Positions 8,105 through 19,093 of a stretch of 64,000 nt of DNA are shown one piece after another; positions within the stretch are counted from its first letter, which is position 1, and the number at the start of each line of letters is the position of its first letter. The notes below the pieces were generated by a model. The model searched no databases, had not been told where the DNA came from, and worked only from the letters and a program-made list of their open reading frames with translations. The DNA is from Tolumonas osonensis (lineage in GTDB: Bacteria > Pseudomonadota > Gammaproteobacteria > Enterobacterales > Aeromonadaceae). The translations under genes and the position numbers were made by a program. The DNA lies in contig NZ_JACHGR010000001.1 of the NCBI RefSeq assembly GCF_014202415.1, forward strand, positions 1 to 64,000. Direction: 5' to 3'.

Positions 8105-9448
8105 TCAGCTATTTGGCTGCCAATCAATCCGGAGACCACTCCTGTCTTCCGGACAACAATATTCCTGACAAATAAACACGCCAACTGCTGCGGCAACCTT
8201 ATCCTGATAACAAATCACCGGTACTGTACTGCGTAGCCAGGGAGCGACACCATATTCCTGCCAGAGTTTCTTTAATTCCCGCGAATGCTGTCGTCCGGCA
8301 GGATGTGCCTTCAAAGAACCCGGCAGATTAAACGCCACTGAAATCTGCTCCCCTTCTGCCGGCATCCGCAACTGTGCGCCAGCAGAGTGATCAGAACGCA
8401 GGGTCAGGATCCCATCAGGTAAAACCAGTGGGGTATCAAGCAATAGTGGATATACCGATGGTGTTATCTGAGATTGGCGGATCGCAGTATTCACCTGATA
8501 CAACCGGTGTTGATATCGCCGGACAATGCCTTTCTGCCAGACCAGTTCCGGTGCCGCATCCTCTCTGGCCAAGGCGACTTCCGGCCATATTTTTTGCAGT
8601 TGAATCTGAGACGGCACAGTTCCGGTCTGCTGCCGTAACCAGAAGCGTAACAGCTGATGACGCCGGGGCGATGATAATCCTTCCAGCAGGTTGATCCGTA
8701 AACTTCCATCCGGATGCCGGCTTGCCATCAGATCCTGCTGCGCGATTTCATCCAACAAGGTTTCCTGTTCTGCACATAAGCCTGCGGTGCGACTGGCGGT
8801 GGCGGTAATTTCAGGCCAGCGTTGCCGCAATAACGGGATCACCTTCTGGCGCAGAAAGTTACGGTCAAAACGTTCATCCTGATTGCTGTCATCCTCAATC
8901 CAGCTTAACTGCTGGCTGATGGCCCAATCCGACAATTGCTGCCGGTTGAAGGAAAGCAAAGGTCGCATCAAATGTCCGGCAGAAAAGGTGATTTTTTCCG
9001 GCATGGCAGACAATCCGCGAGGGCCTGAACCGCGCTTCAGCGCCAGCAGCAACGTTTCCAGCTGATCATCCTGGTGATGGGCGGTCAGCAGAATGCCATC
9101 TTTCGGCAGCGCTCGCCGGAAAACATCATAGCGGGCCTGGCGAGCCAGATCTTCCAGACTTTGGCGGGGCTTTTTTTCAATCTCGACGCGTTCAGCCATA
9201 AATGGGACCGCCAGGCTGTCACACACCTGAGCACAATGTGTCAGCCATTGGTCTGCCCGGGGATTTAAGCCATGATGAACATGCACTGCCTGCAGGGAAA
9301 AACCATCCCGCCAACGGATATAGCGGGCCAAGAGTTCAAGCAACACACGGGAGTCCAGACCACCGCTGAATCCCACCAGCAACGGTCCGGGATGTATTAA
9401 TTGATCTAGAATGGAGAATACTTTTTGGTCTAAATCATGATGGCTCAT
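8105..9448 (-). CDS. tilS: TilS, tRNA(Ile)-lysidine synthetase
   Basis: TilS converts the wobble cytidine of the AUA-reading isoleucine tRNA to lysidine using ATP and lysine, an essential step. The 447-residue product has the PP-loop motif SGGLDS at residues 28-33, the HHQDDQLETLL block and the RPLLSFNRQQL block of the family. A C-terminal domain follows (E. coli TilS is 432 residues). It converges on proS and is separated from kdsA upstream by a terminator, so it is probably transcribed on its own. The ribosome site is weak (GAGATAG), consistent with low expression. Confidence 0.94.
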   Translation of the reverse strand: MSHHDLDQKVFSILDQLIHPGPLLVGFSGGLDSRVLLELLARYIRWRDGFSLQAVHVHHGLNPRADQWLTHCAQVCDSLAVPFMAERVEIEKKPRQSLEDLARQARYDVFRRALPKDGILLTAHHQDDQLETLLLALKRGSGPRGLSAMPEKITFSAGHLMRPLLSFNRQQLSDWAISQQLSWIEDDSNQDERFDRNFLRQKVIPLLRQRWPEITATASRTAGLCAEQETLLDEIAQQDLMASRHPDGSLRINLLEGLSSPRRHQLLRFWLRQQTGTVPSQIQLQKIWPEVALAREDAAPELVWQKGIVRRYQHRLYQVNTAIRQSQITPSVYPLLLDTPLVLPDGILTLRSDHSAGAQLRMPAEGEQISVAFNLPGSLKAHPAGRQHSRELKKLWQEYGVAPWLRSTVPVICYQDKVAAAVGVFICQEYCCPEDRSGLRIDWQPNS

Positions 9449-9501
9449 GATTGATCTATCTCAGGCAAGAGCTGAATATTCGCATAGTATCAGATAAGAC
9501 G

Positions 9502-9526
9502 AAAAAAGCCCCGTCAGGGGCTTTTT
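9502..9526 (-). terminator. Rho-independent terminator after kdsA
   Basis: The minus strand forms a stem AAAAAGCCCC / GGGGCTTTTT around a TGAC loop with a six-T run, 15 bases after the kdsA stop. It closes the hemA-to-kdsA cluster. Confidence 0.92.
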
Positions 9527-9540
9527 GCTGAGCGTCTGAA

Positions 9541-10392
<852 letters not shown>

Positions 10393-10403
10393 TCATCACT
10401 CCA

Positions 10404-11204
10404 TCAGTGCAAAATTATTGCTTCATGATCCAGCATGGCCAGCTGGGCTTTCAGCACAGCAGCGACCGGATCTTGCGGGCATTGTTCAATAAAATAGGAA
10501 TAATCGGGAGCGGCAAGCTGCGGGCATTCCAACTGCTCATACACCAGCCCACGATCACGGACTTCATACGGATCATCCGGATTCATCACCAGTAACACTT
10601 CGCTGGCCCGTAACGCTTCCGGTAAACAACCACTTTGTAACATACAACCTTTCGTGACGCTTAACAGGCGTGACAGGATCTGACGCTGATCAGCCTCTTT
10701 GATGTATTTACTGTCCATCCGTGTTAAATCGCCGAGATTCGCCCGCAGCATCAGAGACAACCGGGCGTGATCCCACCCTTCACCGGTAAACGGGTCAATA
10801 AATACCGGTTTGCTTTCCGGAAACAACAACAGGAAATGACCCGGGAAACAGACGCCCCGAACCGGCAGCTCAACAGAATGCGCCAGATGCATTAACACGA
10901 TACCCAGTGTGATCGGCAGACCGGAGCGCTGCGTCAGTACCTGCTCCAGCAGGCAATTCTCCGGAGCATAGTAGTGCTGCCAATCCCCGGAAAATTTCAG
11001 TTCATGATAAAACGCATGTAACAACTGCTCCCGACGGCCGCTGTCATCACTCGCCGTAATATGAGAACGCAGCTCAAGGCGCAAATCCCGCAACAGTTGC
11101 AAACCATCCATCAGAACAGGTCGATCCTGCACATCTTCCGAGACCATCAGCGCCAGCATGGCGATATCCAGTCCTTCAAAATCAGTATCGTGCGTCATGT
11201 TCAT
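10404..11204 (-). CDS. sirB1: SirB1-like transglutaminase-fold/TPR protein
   Basis: SirB1 family proteins have a transglutaminase-like fold joined to tetratricopeptide-like helices; their biochemical role is not established. The 266-residue product fits the family (269 in E. coli), with the CLLEQVLTQRSGLPITLGIVL region and the VCFPGHFLL block that covers the conserved Cys and His area, then a helical C-terminal part. A CAGGA ribosome site precedes the ATG at 11204. It follows prmC by 7 bases. In E. coli sirB2 sits between prmC and sirB1; no sirB2 is present here. Confidence 0.88.
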   Translation of the reverse strand: MNMTHDTDFEGLDIAMLALMVSEDVQDRPVLMDGLQLLRDLRLELRSHITASDDSGRREQLLHAFYHELKFSGDWQHYYAPENCLLEQVLTQRSGLPITLGIVLMHLAHSVELPVRGVCFPGHFLLLFPESKPVFIDPFTGEGWDHARLSLMLRANLGDLTRMDSKYIKEADQRQILSRLLSVTKGCMLQSGCLPEALRASEVLLVMNPDDPYEVRDRGLVYEQLECPQLAAPDYSYFIEQCPQDPVAAVLKAQLAMLDHEAIILH

Positions 11205-11211
11205 TTACATA

Positions 11212-12060
11212 CTATCCTGCAACATCACCGGGCCACTGACCACCGGAAACACGATCCTGACCACCTAAATCCTGCTTTGTTGTCACAGCATGAAAACCGC
11301 GTGCCACCAACAGGCTCCGCACCGCTTCAGCCTGCTGCCAGCCATGTTCCAGCAATAACCAGCCGCCGGTAGCAAGATACGTTGGTGCCTGTTCAATGAT
11401 TTGCCGGATATCAGCCAGTCCATCGTCATCGGCCACCAGGGCGGTATGCGGTTCAAAACGCACATCACCCTGAGACAAATGCGGATCCGTCGCATCAATA
11501 TAAGGAGGATTCGATACGATCAGCTGGAAGCCACGCTCATTCAATGCGGAAAACCAGTTGCTCGCCAGAAAATTGACAGAAAAACCCAGACGCGCAGCAT
11601 TACGACGGGCCAGATCCAGCGCAGCCGGTTCCCGCTCCAGTGCCCACACACTCAAAGCCGGCATTTCAGATTTTAATGCCAGTGCGATGGCACCGGTGCC
11701 GGTTCCCAGATCCAGCGCTTTTTGCCCCTGCCCTTTGTCAGATAACAGCGTCAGCGACCATTCCACCAGCGCTTCTGTATCAGGACGGGGGATCAGTGTG
11801 GCCGGAGAGACCTGCAGTGGCAAAGACCAGAACTCGCGGACGCCGAGAATATACGCCACCGGTTCACCCTGTTCGCGGCGTACCGCCAGTTGCTCAACCT
11901 GTTCAACCTGTTCCGGCGTCAGTTCCTGTTCCGGCCAGGTACGCAGATAGGTGCGGGTGCAACTCAATACCGCGCATAACAGACAGTCCGCATCCAGTGC
12001 GGCACTGTCACTCTCGCTAAAACGCTGAATCAGCTGCTGGCGCAGCGAAGCAATTTGCAT
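11212..12060 (-). CDS. prmC: PrmC, release-factor glutamine methyltransferase
   Basis: PrmC methylates the glutamine of the GGQ loop in release factors RF1 and RF2. The 282-residue product has the N-terminal helical domain (residues 1-80), the SAM-binding motif DLGTGTGAIAL near 117, and the catalytic NPPY motif (IVSNPPYIDA) near 180. It lies directly after prfA, whose product is its substrate, the conserved arrangement. The spacing of 13 bases from prfA suggests one transcript. Confidence 0.96.
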   Translation of the reverse strand: MQIASLRQQLIQRFSESDSAALDADCLLCAVLSCTRTYLRTWPEQELTPEQVEQVEQLAVRREQGEPVAYILGVREFWSLPLQVSPATLIPRPDTEALVEWSLTLLSDKGQGQKALDLGTGTGAIALALKSEMPALSVWALEREPAALDLARRNAARLGFSVNFLASNWFSALNERGFQLIVSNPPYIDATDPHLSQGDVRFEPHTALVADDDGLADIRQIIEQAPTYLATGGWLLLEHGWQQAEAVRSLLVARGFHAVTTKQDLGGQDRVSGGQWPGDVAG

Positions 12061-12073
12061 TAGTGGCTCTCTG

Positions 12074-13162
12074 TTAATTACTGTCTGACAAGGCGGCCAG
12101 CTGATCGGCCTGGTATTCCTGCAGCAGCGGTTTCAGCAGGCTGTCCAGATCGCCTTCCATCACTTCTGACAGGCGATATAGCGTCAGGTTGATGCGGTGA
12201 TCACTGACACGCCCCTGCGGATAGTTATACGTGCGGATACGATCTGAACGATCACCGGTACTCAGAATACTGCGACGGGTAGAATCGGCCTCTGCACGAC
12301 GTTTGTCTTCTTCCTGCTGCGCCAGACGTGCTGCCAGTACCGACATCGCCCGGGCACGGTTTTTATGCTGGGAACGTTCGTCCTGACACTCGACCACAGT
12401 CCCGGTAGGAATGTGGGTAATACGGATCGCGGAATCGGTTTTGTTGATGTGCTGACCACCGGCACCGGAAGCACGGAAGGTATCGATACGCAGATCAGCC
12501 GGGTTGATTTCCGGGATCTCTTTTTCCGGGATCTCCGGCAATACCATCACGGTACAGGCAGAGGTATGCACGCGGCCCTGTGATTCGGTTTCCGGAACAC
12601 GCTGTACGCGATGACCACCGGATTCAAATTTCATCACACCGTACACACTGTCGCCTTCCATGCGCACGATAATTTCCTTGTAGCCGCCATGTTCACCATC
12701 ACTGGTGCTCATGATTTCCATGCGCCAGCCGCGACGTTCGGAATATTTGGAATACATCCGGAACAGATCCCCGGCAAAAATCGCCGCTTCATCACCACCG
12801 GCACCGGCACGGATTTCCAGGAAGCAGTTGCTGTCATCTTTCGGATCTTTCGGCAGCAGCAATACCTGCAGTTCAGCTTCGACCTGTTCAATCAGCTGCT
12901 TTGCATCCGCCAGTTCTTCCTGTGCCATGGCTTTCATTTCGGCATCGTCACCGGCCAGCATCTCTTCAATCGCCTGCAGATCCGCTTCTGCCTGCTGATA
13001 ACGGCGGAAACCGGCAACGACCTCACCCAGCTGAGCATACTCTTTGGTCAGACTGCGGAATCTGTCCTGATCGGTGACAACATCCGGCTCACCCAGTAAC
13101 GCCTGAACTTCTTCATAGCGTTCCATCAGTCCTTCCAGCTTTCTGATCACTGTTTCTTTCAT
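12074..13162 (-). CDS. prfA: Peptide chain release factor 1
   Basis: RF1 ends translation at UAA and UAG. The 362-residue product has the GGQ motif ([11 protein letters not shown], near residue 232) and the codon-recognition tripeptide in [13 protein letters not shown]. The tripeptide is PET here, where E. coli has PAT; both fit the PxT rule of RF1. It follows hemA by 49 bases and precedes prmC, the same order as in E. coli. The ATG at 13162 matches the E. coli N-terminus (MKxxxxxKLE). Confidence 0.96.
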   Translation of the reverse strand: MKETVIRKLEGLMERYEEVQALLGEPDVVTDQDRFRSLTKEYAQLGEVVAGFRRYQQAEADLQAIEEMLAGDDAEMKAMAQEELADAKQLIEQVEAELQVLLLPKDPKDDSNCFLEIRAGAGGDEAAIFAGDLFRMYSKYSERRGWRMEIMSTSDGEHGGYKEIIVRMEGDSVYGVMKFESGGHRVQRVPETESQGRVHTSACTVMVLPEIPEKEIPEINPADLRIDTFRASGAGGQHINKTDSAIRITHIPTGTVVECQDERSQHKNRARAMSVLAARLAQQEEDKRRAEADSTRRSILSTGDRSDRIRTYNYPQGRVSDHRINLTLYRLSEVMEGDLDSLLKPLLQEYQADQLAALSDSN

Positions 13163-13211
13163 AGCATTCCTGTTTATATTTGTTTTCTAATCAGTGCGAT
13201 ACGCCTGATAT

Positions 13212-14474
13212 TTAATTCTTTTCGTCAAGCCGTAATGCCTGACTCAGTAATAGCAGCGCGGTTTTATCGTCTGATTCACCCGCCTGGCGCAGCGCTTCGG
13301 TCGGCGTATGGATCAGTTTATTGGTCAGACGTTCGCTGAGTTCGGTCAGCACCGCAGCAGCATCTTCACCCTGCTCAATTTTACGCAAGGCCAGAGCCAG
13401 TTGTTCCTGGCGAATGGTATCCGCCTGCTGACGATAAACACGCACCTGCGTTTGCGACGACAAACTGCGGAACCAGTTCATGAACTGTTCCCGCTCATCC
13501 TGCACGATCTGCTCGGCCTGCCGGGCTGCCTGTTCACGGTGGCGCTGGTTTTCTGCCACGATCGTTTGCAGATCATCTACCGTATAGAGATACGCGTCGG
13601 ACAGCTCCCCGACTTCTTCTTCAATATCGCGCGGCACCGCAATATCGATCAGCAGCATCGGCTTATTGCGGCGCTGTTTCAGCGCCCGCTCGACCATGCC
13701 TTTACCCAGGATCGGCAGCGGACTGGCGGTGGAACTGATCACCAGATCAACATCCGGTAATACCTGCGGAATTTCATTTAACGTGATCACATCCGCCTGC
13801 CAGGCACCGGCGATCGCCTGCGCCCGGAGCAGAGTACGGTTGGCCACGGTCATTTGTGCCACCGACTGACCATGCAAATGCTGGCCGACCAGTTCAATGG
13901 TTTCACCGGCACCGATCAGCAGCACATTGACCTGTGAGAGATCGCCGAAAATCTGCCGGGCCAGTGTCACGGCCACATAGGCAACCGAAACCCCGTAAGC
14001 ACCGATTTCCGTCTCGGTCCGAACCCGTTTGGCCACACTGAACGTTCGCTGAAACAGACGATTCAGTAATCCCTTTACAGAGCCCTGCTTACTGGCCGTG
14101 TCCAACGCCTGTTTGACCTGCCCCAGGATTTGCGGCTCACCCAGGACCAGTGAATCCAGACCAGCGGCAACCCGCATCAGATGACGAACCGCTTCGCCAT
14201 CCTGTAACTGATAAAGGGCCGGCTGCAATTCATCCTCGGTCAGATGCTGGAAGCGCGATAGCCATAGCGCCACCGCTTCACTCGCGCCACTATCAACGGC
14301 GCAGTAAAGTTCAGTGCGGTTACAGGTGGAAAGAATCACCCCTTCCTTGACGCCGGGAACCGATGTTAACGCCGCCAGTGCATCGTCGATACGTTCCGGC
14401 CCGAAGGCTACCCGTTCCCGCAATGACAATGACGCCGTCTTATGGTTTACCCCCAGCACAAACAGATGATGCAT
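13212..14474 (-). CDS. hemA: Glutamyl-tRNA reductase
   Basis: HemA reduces glutamyl-tRNA to glutamate-1-semialdehyde with NADPH, the first committed step of heme synthesis by the C5 route. The 420-residue product (418 in E. coli) has the catalytic cysteine at residue 51 in STCNRTELY, the [17 protein letters not shown] block, the NADPH domain ([12 protein letters not shown], near 190) and a C-terminal dimerisation helix region. It heads a reverse cluster with prfA, prmC, sirB1 and kdsA. A TAGAAT at 14515-14510 may be its -10 box. The gene is divergent from lolB, with a palindromic repeat between them. Confidence 0.96.
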   Translation of the reverse strand: MHHLFVLGVNHKTASLSLRERVAFGPERIDDALAALTSVPGVKEGVILSTCNRTELYCAVDSGASEAVALWLSRFQHLTEDELQPALYQLQDGEAVRHLMRVAAGLDSLVLGEPQILGQVKQALDTASKQGSVKGLLNRLFQRTFSVAKRVRTETEIGAYGVSVAYVAVTLARQIFGDLSQVNVLLIGAGETIELVGQHLHGQSVAQMTVANRTLLRAQAIAGAWQADVITLNEIPQVLPDVDLVISSTASPLPILGKGMVERALKQRRNKPMLLIDIAVPRDIEEEVGELSDAYLYTVDDLQTIVAENQRHREQAARQAEQIVQDEREQFMNWFRSLSSQTQVRVYRQQADTIRQEQLALALRKIEQGEDAAAVLTELSERLTNKLIHTPTEALRQAGESDDKTALLLLSQALRLDEKN

Positions 14475-14509
14475 CAGGCTGTGGACTCGTCAGCAAATTT
14501 AAGATGCTC

Positions 14510-14515
14510 ATTCTA
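14510..14515 (-). promoter_or_regulatory. Putative -10 box of the hemA cluster
   Basis: TAGAAT on the minus strand lies 36 bases before the hemA ATG. The hexamer 17 bp upstream (TTTCAA) is a poor -35 box. Support is limited to the -10 match and its position. Confidence 0.4.
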
Positions 14516-14555
14516 CGAAAAAGCGGAGATCTTTGAAAGCAAAGCGCCTGCGCCC

Positions 14556-14681
14556 ATACCCAAAGTAATTAGTGTTGCAGCAAGGCGACAAATGAGCGAA
14601 TCCCCATGAGCATAGATATGCTATGTGATTGGGGGGAGTGAACGTTGTCAACGACGCTGCAACTTCAAGTATGAAGGGTAT
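14556..14681. repeat. 126-bp imperfect palindromic repeat element
   Basis: The block begins with ATACCC and ends with GGGTAT. Its two halves are related as an inverted repeat: GTTGCAGCAAGGCG on the left faces GACGCTGCAAC on the right. The centre is a small hairpin, AGCATA-GA-TATGCT. The end sequence CTTCAAGTATGAAGGGTAT and the interior GAGCGAATCCCCATGAGCATAG are ones I recall from a non-coding palindromic repeat common in Enterobacterales genomes. It encodes no protein. It occupies most of the gap between divergent hemA and lolB. Confidence 0.75.
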
Positions 14682-14709
14682 ATACTGTCGCACCGTCAAA
14701 GGAGGCTTC

Positions 14710-15294
14710 GTGAAACAATTACACCACCTGGCAATGGTTTTTTGCCTGCTGATACTTACCGCCTGCAGCTCCCGTATGCAGCAGCCGGATAATACGAATT
14801 GGCGTCAGCAGCAAGAAAGACTGACATCTGTCACGCACTGGACCATATCCGGCAAACTCGCCATTATCACCCCGGAGAAGAAGGGTTCAGTACGTATCCG
14901 CTGGCAACAGGATGGCGATGACTATCATCTGAACCTGACCAGCCTGATTGGCACCCGGGTCATGGAAATGCACAAGACGGGTGATCAGATACTGATTATC
15001 AATGATAAAGGTCAGGAATACCGCGGAACGGATGCCGAATACCTGGTATACCGTCTGACAGGCTGGCAGATGCCGGTATATAAATTACCTATCTGGATCA
15101 AAGGATTACCTGGCGATACGGACTATGAAATCAATCCGACTGGCCTGGTCACCCGGATCAAAACCGCAACCTGGCAGATGCAGTATCAGACCTATCAGCA
15201 GGTTGATGGCTGGATGCTGCCGGAGAACATCACATTCAAAGGCCAGCAAACCGAATTACGTCTGGTCATCAATGAGTGGGAACTCACGAAATAA
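14710..15294 (+). CDS. lolB: LolB, outer membrane lipoprotein receptor
   Basis: LolB takes lipoproteins from the periplasmic carrier LolA and inserts them in the outer membrane; it is itself a lipoprotein. The 194-residue product has a signal peptide ending in the lipobox LTAC, then a LolB beta-barrel domain ([27 protein letters not shown]). The GTG at 14710 is the best start because AAAGGAGG lies 5 bases upstream and the signal peptide begins there; an ATG at 14629 would add an unrelated stretch out of the repeat. TATACT at 14681-14686, formed at the right end of the repeat, is a possible -10 box. The stop codon overlaps the ispE start by one base. Confidence 0.92.
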   Translation: MKQLHHLAMVFCLLILTACSSRMQQPDNTNWRQQQERLTSVTHWTISGKLAIITPEKKGSVRIRWQQDGDDYHLNLTSLIGTRVMEMHKTGDQILIINDKGQEYRGTDAEYLVYRLTGWQMPVYKLPIWIKGLPGDTDYEINPTGLVTRIKTATWQMQYQTYQQVDGWMLPENITFKGQQTELRLVINEWELTK

Positions 15295-16160
15295 TGTCTA
15301 CACCTGAAAGCATAAACTGGCCGGCTCCCGCCAAACTGAATCTGTTTTTGCATATCAATGGCCGTCGCGACGACGGCTATCATGAACTGCAAACCTTATT
15401 TATCTTCCTCGATCATTGTGACTGGCTGCGTTTTCACATCAACAACAGCAATCAGATCGATATTCGCCCAGACCTGGCAGATGTCCCGTTGGAACAAAAT
15501 CTGATCTATCGCGCCGCGATGCTGTTGAAACAACATTCATCCCAGCCGCTGGGTGTCACGATTGAGCTGGATAAACGTCTGCCGATGGGCGGTGGCATCG
15601 GAGGGGGTTCATCTGATGCGGCAACCACGCTGGTTGCGCTGAATCATCTCTGGGAAATAAATCTTTCTGTTGATGAGCTGGCCGAGCTTGGGCGTCAGCT
15701 GGGGGCTGATGTTCCCGTTTTTGTACGTGGCCATGCCGCCTTTGCCGAAGGCGTCGGTGAACGCTTACAACCTGTTGAAGCGCCTCAGAAATGGTATCTG
15801 GTACTGGTGCCAGAATGCCATGTTTCCACCGCCGAAATATTCCGTCATCAGGATCTCAAACGGGACACACCCAAGCAAAGCTGGAACGAGTTAGCACAGG
15901 GAAATTGGCATAATGACTGTGAACCACTGGTGAAAAAGAATTACCCCGAGGTTGAAAAGGCATTACGCTGGTTGATAGAATACGCGCCGTCAAGAATGAC
16001 CGGCACTGGTGCTTGTGTTTTTGCAGAATTTGAACACGAACATGAGGCTCGTGAAGTCTTGGCGAGAATGCCGACATGGTTACAAGGTTTTGTAGCCAGA
16101 GGGGAAAACGTATCACCCCTTTATGTCACTTTGCAACAGGTTTATGCTAGAAATGACTAA
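15294..16160 (+). CDS. ispE: IspE, 4-diphosphocytidyl-2-C-methyl-D-erythritol kinase
   Basis: IspE phosphorylates CDP-methylerythritol in the MEP route to isoprenoids. It belongs to the GHMP kinase family. The 288-residue product shows the N-terminal [11 protein letters not shown] block and the ATP-binding motif [17 protein letters not shown] (near 90-106). The ATG at 15294 shares its A with the lolB stop (TAATG), so translation is probably coupled. An in-frame GTG at 15276 is less likely. The order lolB-ispE-prs is the enteric order. Confidence 0.96.
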   Translation: MSTPESINWPAPAKLNLFLHINGRRDDGYHELQTLFIFLDHCDWLRFHINNSNQIDIRPDLADVPLEQNLIYRAAMLLKQHSSQPLGVTIELDKRLPMGGGIGGGSSDAATTLVALNHLWEINLSVDELAELGRQLGADVPVFVRGHAAFAEGVGERLQPVEAPQKWYLVLVPECHVSTAEIFRHQDLKRDTPKQSWNELAQGNWHNDCEPLVKKNYPEVEKALRWLIEYAPSRMTGTGACVFAEFEHEHEAREVLARMPTWLQGFVARGENVSPLYVTLQQVYARND

Positions 16161-16220
16161 GCAGTCAACATTTCCTGCTGACCTTCACCCCCAACTGGAC
16201 AAACCCAGAGGTTTAATCCC

Positions 16221-17168
16221 GTGCCTGACATGAAGCTGTTTGCCGGTAACGCCACACCGGAACTAGCGCAAAAGATTGCCGACCGTCTCTTCACTAAATT
16301 AGGAAGTGCCTCTGTAGGCCGCTTCAGTGATGGAGAAATCAGCGTACAAATCAACGAAAATGTACGTGGTGGTGATGTATTCATCATTCAATCCACCTGT
16401 GCACCGACCAACGACAATCTGATGGAACTGATTGTAATGGTTGATGCGATGCGTCGTGCATCCGCAGGTCGTATTACTGCAGTAATCCCATACTTTGGTT
16501 ATGCCCGTCAGGATCGTCGTGTACGTTCTTCACGTGTACCTATCACCGCTAAAGTAGTGGCTGATTTCCTGTCCAGCGTGGGTGTTGACCGCGTTCTGAC
16601 TGTTGATCTGCATGCTGAGCAGATCCAGGGTTTCTTCGATGTACCGGTTGATAACGTATTCGGCAGCCCGGTTCTGCTGGAAGACATGAAAGCCCGTAAT
16701 CTGGAAGATCCTGTTGTCGTTTCTCCGGATATCGGTGGTGTGGTCCGTGCCCGCGCTATCGCTAAACTGCTGGATGATACCGATATCGCCATCATCGACA
16801 AACGCCGTCCGCGCGCTAACGTTTCTCAGGTTATGCACCTGATCGGTGACGTGGCAAACCGTGACTGCATCATCGTTGATGACATGATCGACACCGGTGG
16901 TACGCTGTGTAAAGCGGCTGAAGCACTGAAAGATCGTGGTGCGAAACGCGTATTCGCTTACGCTACTCACCCGGTATTCTCTGGTCTGGCTGCGAAAAAC
17001 ATCGCTGAATCCAAAATTGACGAAGTGATCATCACTGACTCAATTCCGCTGAGCGATGAAATCAAAGCAATCGGTAAAGTGAAGCAACTGACTCTGGCTC
17101 CAATGCTGGCAGAAGCTATCCGCCGTATCAGCAATGAAGAATCTATCTCTGCCATGTTTGAACATTGA
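16221..17168 (+). CDS. prs: Ribose-phosphate pyrophosphokinase (PRPP synthase)
   Basis: Prs makes PRPP from ribose 5-phosphate and ATP, feeding purine, pyrimidine, NAD, histidine and tryptophan synthesis. The 315-residue product equals the E. coli length. It contains the [15 protein letters not shown] block and the PRPP-binding loop DDMIDTGGT. The start is GTG at 16221, preceded by AGAGG; E. coli prs also uses GTG with the same MPDMKLF N-terminus. Codon use is strongly optimised, unlike lolB and ispE before it. A terminator follows. Its product supplies Hpt and Gpt encoded further on. Confidence 0.97.
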   Translation: MPDMKLFAGNATPELAQKIADRLFTKLGSASVGRFSDGEISVQINENVRGGDVFIIQSTCAPTNDNLMELIVMVDAMRRASAGRITAVIPYFGYARQDRRVRSSRVPITAKVVADFLSSVGVDRVLTVDLHAEQIQGFFDVPVDNVFGSPVLLEDMKARNLEDPVVVSPDIGGVVRARAIAKLLDDTDIAIIDKRRPRANVSQVMHLIGDVANRDCIIVDDMIDTGGTLCKAAEALKDRGAKRVFAYATHPVFSGLAAKNIAESKIDEVIITDSIPLSDEIKAIGKVKQLTLAPMLAEAIRRISNEESISAMFEH

Positions 17169-17185
17169 TTCAGACTTTGCAGAGT

Positions 17186-17213
17186 AAAAAAGCCTCCATT
17201 CGGAGGCTTTTTT
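17186..17213. terminator. Bidirectional terminator between prs and yadH
   Basis: A 12-base perfect stem (AAAAAAGCCTCC / GGAGGCTTTTTT) with an ATTC loop gives T runs on both strands, in the gap between converging genes. Confidence 0.93.
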
Positions 17214-17237
17214 GTTGGTTCCGGTTTCAGATCAATC

Positions 17238-18011
17238 TTAATGACGTAACCCGGTTCCCTTCTTCACTAACTGCCAGCATGTGGCATACAATGCCAGAAT
17301 GAACAGCGATACCACCAGATAAGACATCCACATTGGTACATCAGAAATACCGATGAATCCGTAACGGAATCCGTTGATCATATATATGATCGGGTTGACA
17401 TGTGACGCTGCCTGCCAGAACGGCGGCAATAATTCGATCGAGTAAAACACACCACCGAGATAAGTCAGCGGCGTTAATACAAACGTCGGAATGATACTGA
17501 TGTCATCAAAGCTTTTGGCAAAGATGGCGTTCAGCAGACCGCCCAGTGAAAACAAGGTAGCCGTCAGCACCAGCATAAAAAAGACCGCCAAAGGATCGTG
17601 TACTTGTAATGGCACAAAAAACAGTGACACTGCGGTTACAATCGCACCGACACACAGCCCCCGCGCCACACCACCCGCGACAAAGCCCCAGATGATCAGA
17701 TAGTTTGGCACCGGTGCCACCAGCAGCTCTTCGATATTGCGCTGGAACTTGGCACTGTAAAATGACGATGAGACATTGGAATACGAGTTCGTGATCACCG
17801 CCATCATGATGAGACCCGGTACGATGAACTGCATGTAGCTCACCCCATGCATATCACCAATCCGGCTGCCGATCAGATTACCGAAAATGACGAAATAGAG
17901 CGTCATGGTGATCGCGGGTGGCACTAATGTCTGTACCCAGATCCGGGTAAAACGATTGATCTCTTTACGAACCAAGCTCTGGAACGCGATCCAGTAAACG
18001 GCGCTATTCAT
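17238..18011 (-). CDS. yadH: YadH-like ABC-2 type export permease
   Basis: The 257-residue membrane protein matches E. coli YadH (256 residues) throughout, with six predicted membrane segments and the ABC-2 block NPIIYMINGFRYGF near the C-terminus. It would form the channel of an exporter whose ATPase is the YadG-like protein just upstream. The substrate is unknown. The start codon overlaps the yadG stop by four bases (ATGA), so the two are translated together. Confidence 0.92.
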   Translation of the reverse strand: MNSAVYWIAFQSLVRKEINRFTRIWVQTLVPPAITMTLYFVIFGNLIGSRIGDMHGVSYMQFIVPGLIMMAVITNSYSNVSSSFYSAKFQRNIEELLVAPVPNYLIIWGFVAGGVARGLCVGAIVTAVSLFFVPLQVHDPLAVFFMLVLTATLFSLGGLLNAIFAKSFDDISIIPTFVLTPLTYLGGVFYSIELLPPFWQAASHVNPIIYMINGFRYGFIGISDVPMWMSYLVVSLFILALYATCWQLVKKGTGLRH

Positions 18012-18943
18012 GCCTGACGTCCTTTTTCTACTAATGAAACAAACAACTCTTCCAAACGGTTGGCTTTGTTACGCATACTCAGCACTTTGACCCGTTGCTG
18101 ATTCAGCTGTTCAAAAACCCCGTTCAGACCATCACTTTTCTGAATTTCGACTTCCAGAGACTGCTCGCCGACCGGATGAAACTTAAAGCCGGTCAAGTGA
18201 ACATTGGCCGCGGAACAATCCAGATCGAACAGGAAGGTTTCAACCTGCAGTTTACTCAGCAAGTTACGCATGCTGGTATTTTCCACAATACGGCCTTTGT
18301 CGATGATACCGATATTGCGGCAAAGCATTTCAGCTTCTTCCAGATAATGCGTGGTCAGAATGATAGTCACACCTTCTGCATTCAGGTTTTTCAGAAAGGA
18401 CCACATCGACCGGCGGATTTCGATATCCACACCGGCGGTTGGTTCATCCAGGATCAGCAGTCTTGGCTGATGCATCAATGCCCGGGCAATCATCAGGCGA
18501 CGCTTCATCCCACCGGAAAGTGTGCGGGCCTGTTTGTCCCGTTTCTCCCACAAATCCAGTTCCGTCAGATATTTTTCTGCCCGTTCCTCGGCAATTTTAC
18601 GTGGTACGCCGTAGAACCCGGCCTGCTGAACCACGATCTGTTCCACTTTTTCGAACTGGCTGAAATTGAACTCTTGCGGGACTAAACCGATTTGCGATTT
18701 AGCATGCTCCAGATGGGTATCAATATCATAGCCGAATACTTTGACCGATCCGGAGGTCTTATTAACCAGGGAACTGATAATACCAATGGTGGTGGATTTT
18801 CCTGCGCCATTCGGGCCGAGCAGCGCATAAAAATCGCCTTCCTCTACGGCCAGATCAATTCCCTTCAGGGCTTCGACCCCACCCTGATAAGTTTTACGTA
18901 ACTGTTGAATATCAAGAGCAAGCATATTGTCGGTATTCTTCAT
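18008..18943 (-). CDS. yadG: YadG-like ABC exporter ATPase
   Basis: The 311-residue ATPase subunit has Walker A GPNGAGKST near 43, the Q-loop region VPQEFNFS, signature LSGGMKRR near 145 and Walker B LLILDEPTAGVD near 163. The last third is a small regulatory domain ending in a RNKANRLEELFVSL motif shared with E. coli YadG (308 residues). A second ATG six codons in (18925) aligns better with the E. coli start, and neither has a clear ribosome site. It forms an operon with yadH. Confidence 0.92.
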   Translation of the reverse strand: MKNTDNMLALDIQQLRKTYQGGVEALKGIDLAVEEGDFYALLGPNGAGKSTTIGIISSLVNKTSGSVKVFGYDIDTHLEHAKSQIGLVPQEFNFSQFEKVEQIVVQQAGFYGVPRKIAEERAEKYLTELDLWEKRDKQARTLSGGMKRRLMIARALMHQPRLLILDEPTAGVDIEIRRSMWSFLKNLNAEGVTIILTTHYLEEAEMLCRNIGIIDKGRIVENTSMRNLLSKLQVETFLFDLDCSAANVHLTGFKFHPVGEQSLEVEIQKSDGLNGVFEQLNQQRVKVLSMRNKANRLEELFVSLVEKGRQA

Positions 18944-19047
18944 ATTAGAAAAAAGTAATGCACAAGGCAGACATGTTGATTATAACCTGATCAGGATCAA
19001 TACAGCTAATAACAAAGATGGATGCAAAAGGAACTTTACTGGTCAAA

Positions 19048-19069
19048 ATTTGTTAGGTTGATCGCAATT
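19048..19069 (+). promoter_or_regulatory. Putative CRP-cAMP site of the scr operon
   Basis: TGTTA-GGTTGA-TCGCA matches the CRP pattern TGTGA-N6-TCACA at eight of ten core bases, with A/T-rich flanks. Its centre (19058.5) is about 70 bp before the predicted transcription start (about 19128), a usual class I activator position. It suggests catabolite control of sucrose use. Confidence 0.6.
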
Positions 19070-19085
19070 GCTAAAACGGTTTAGC
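19070..19085 (+). promoter_or_regulatory. ScrR operator O1
   Basis: GCTAAAACGGTTTAGC is a near-palindrome with the central CG typical of LacI-family operators. It is almost the exact reverse complement of O2, 31 bp away. It directly abuts the predicted CRP site. Confidence 0.8.
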
Positions 19086-19093
19086 GAGTTTAG

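Noticed and set aside
12611-13099. Open frames opposite prfA
   Set aside because: They are mirror images of a highly biased coding sequence; no start signal or family resemblance.
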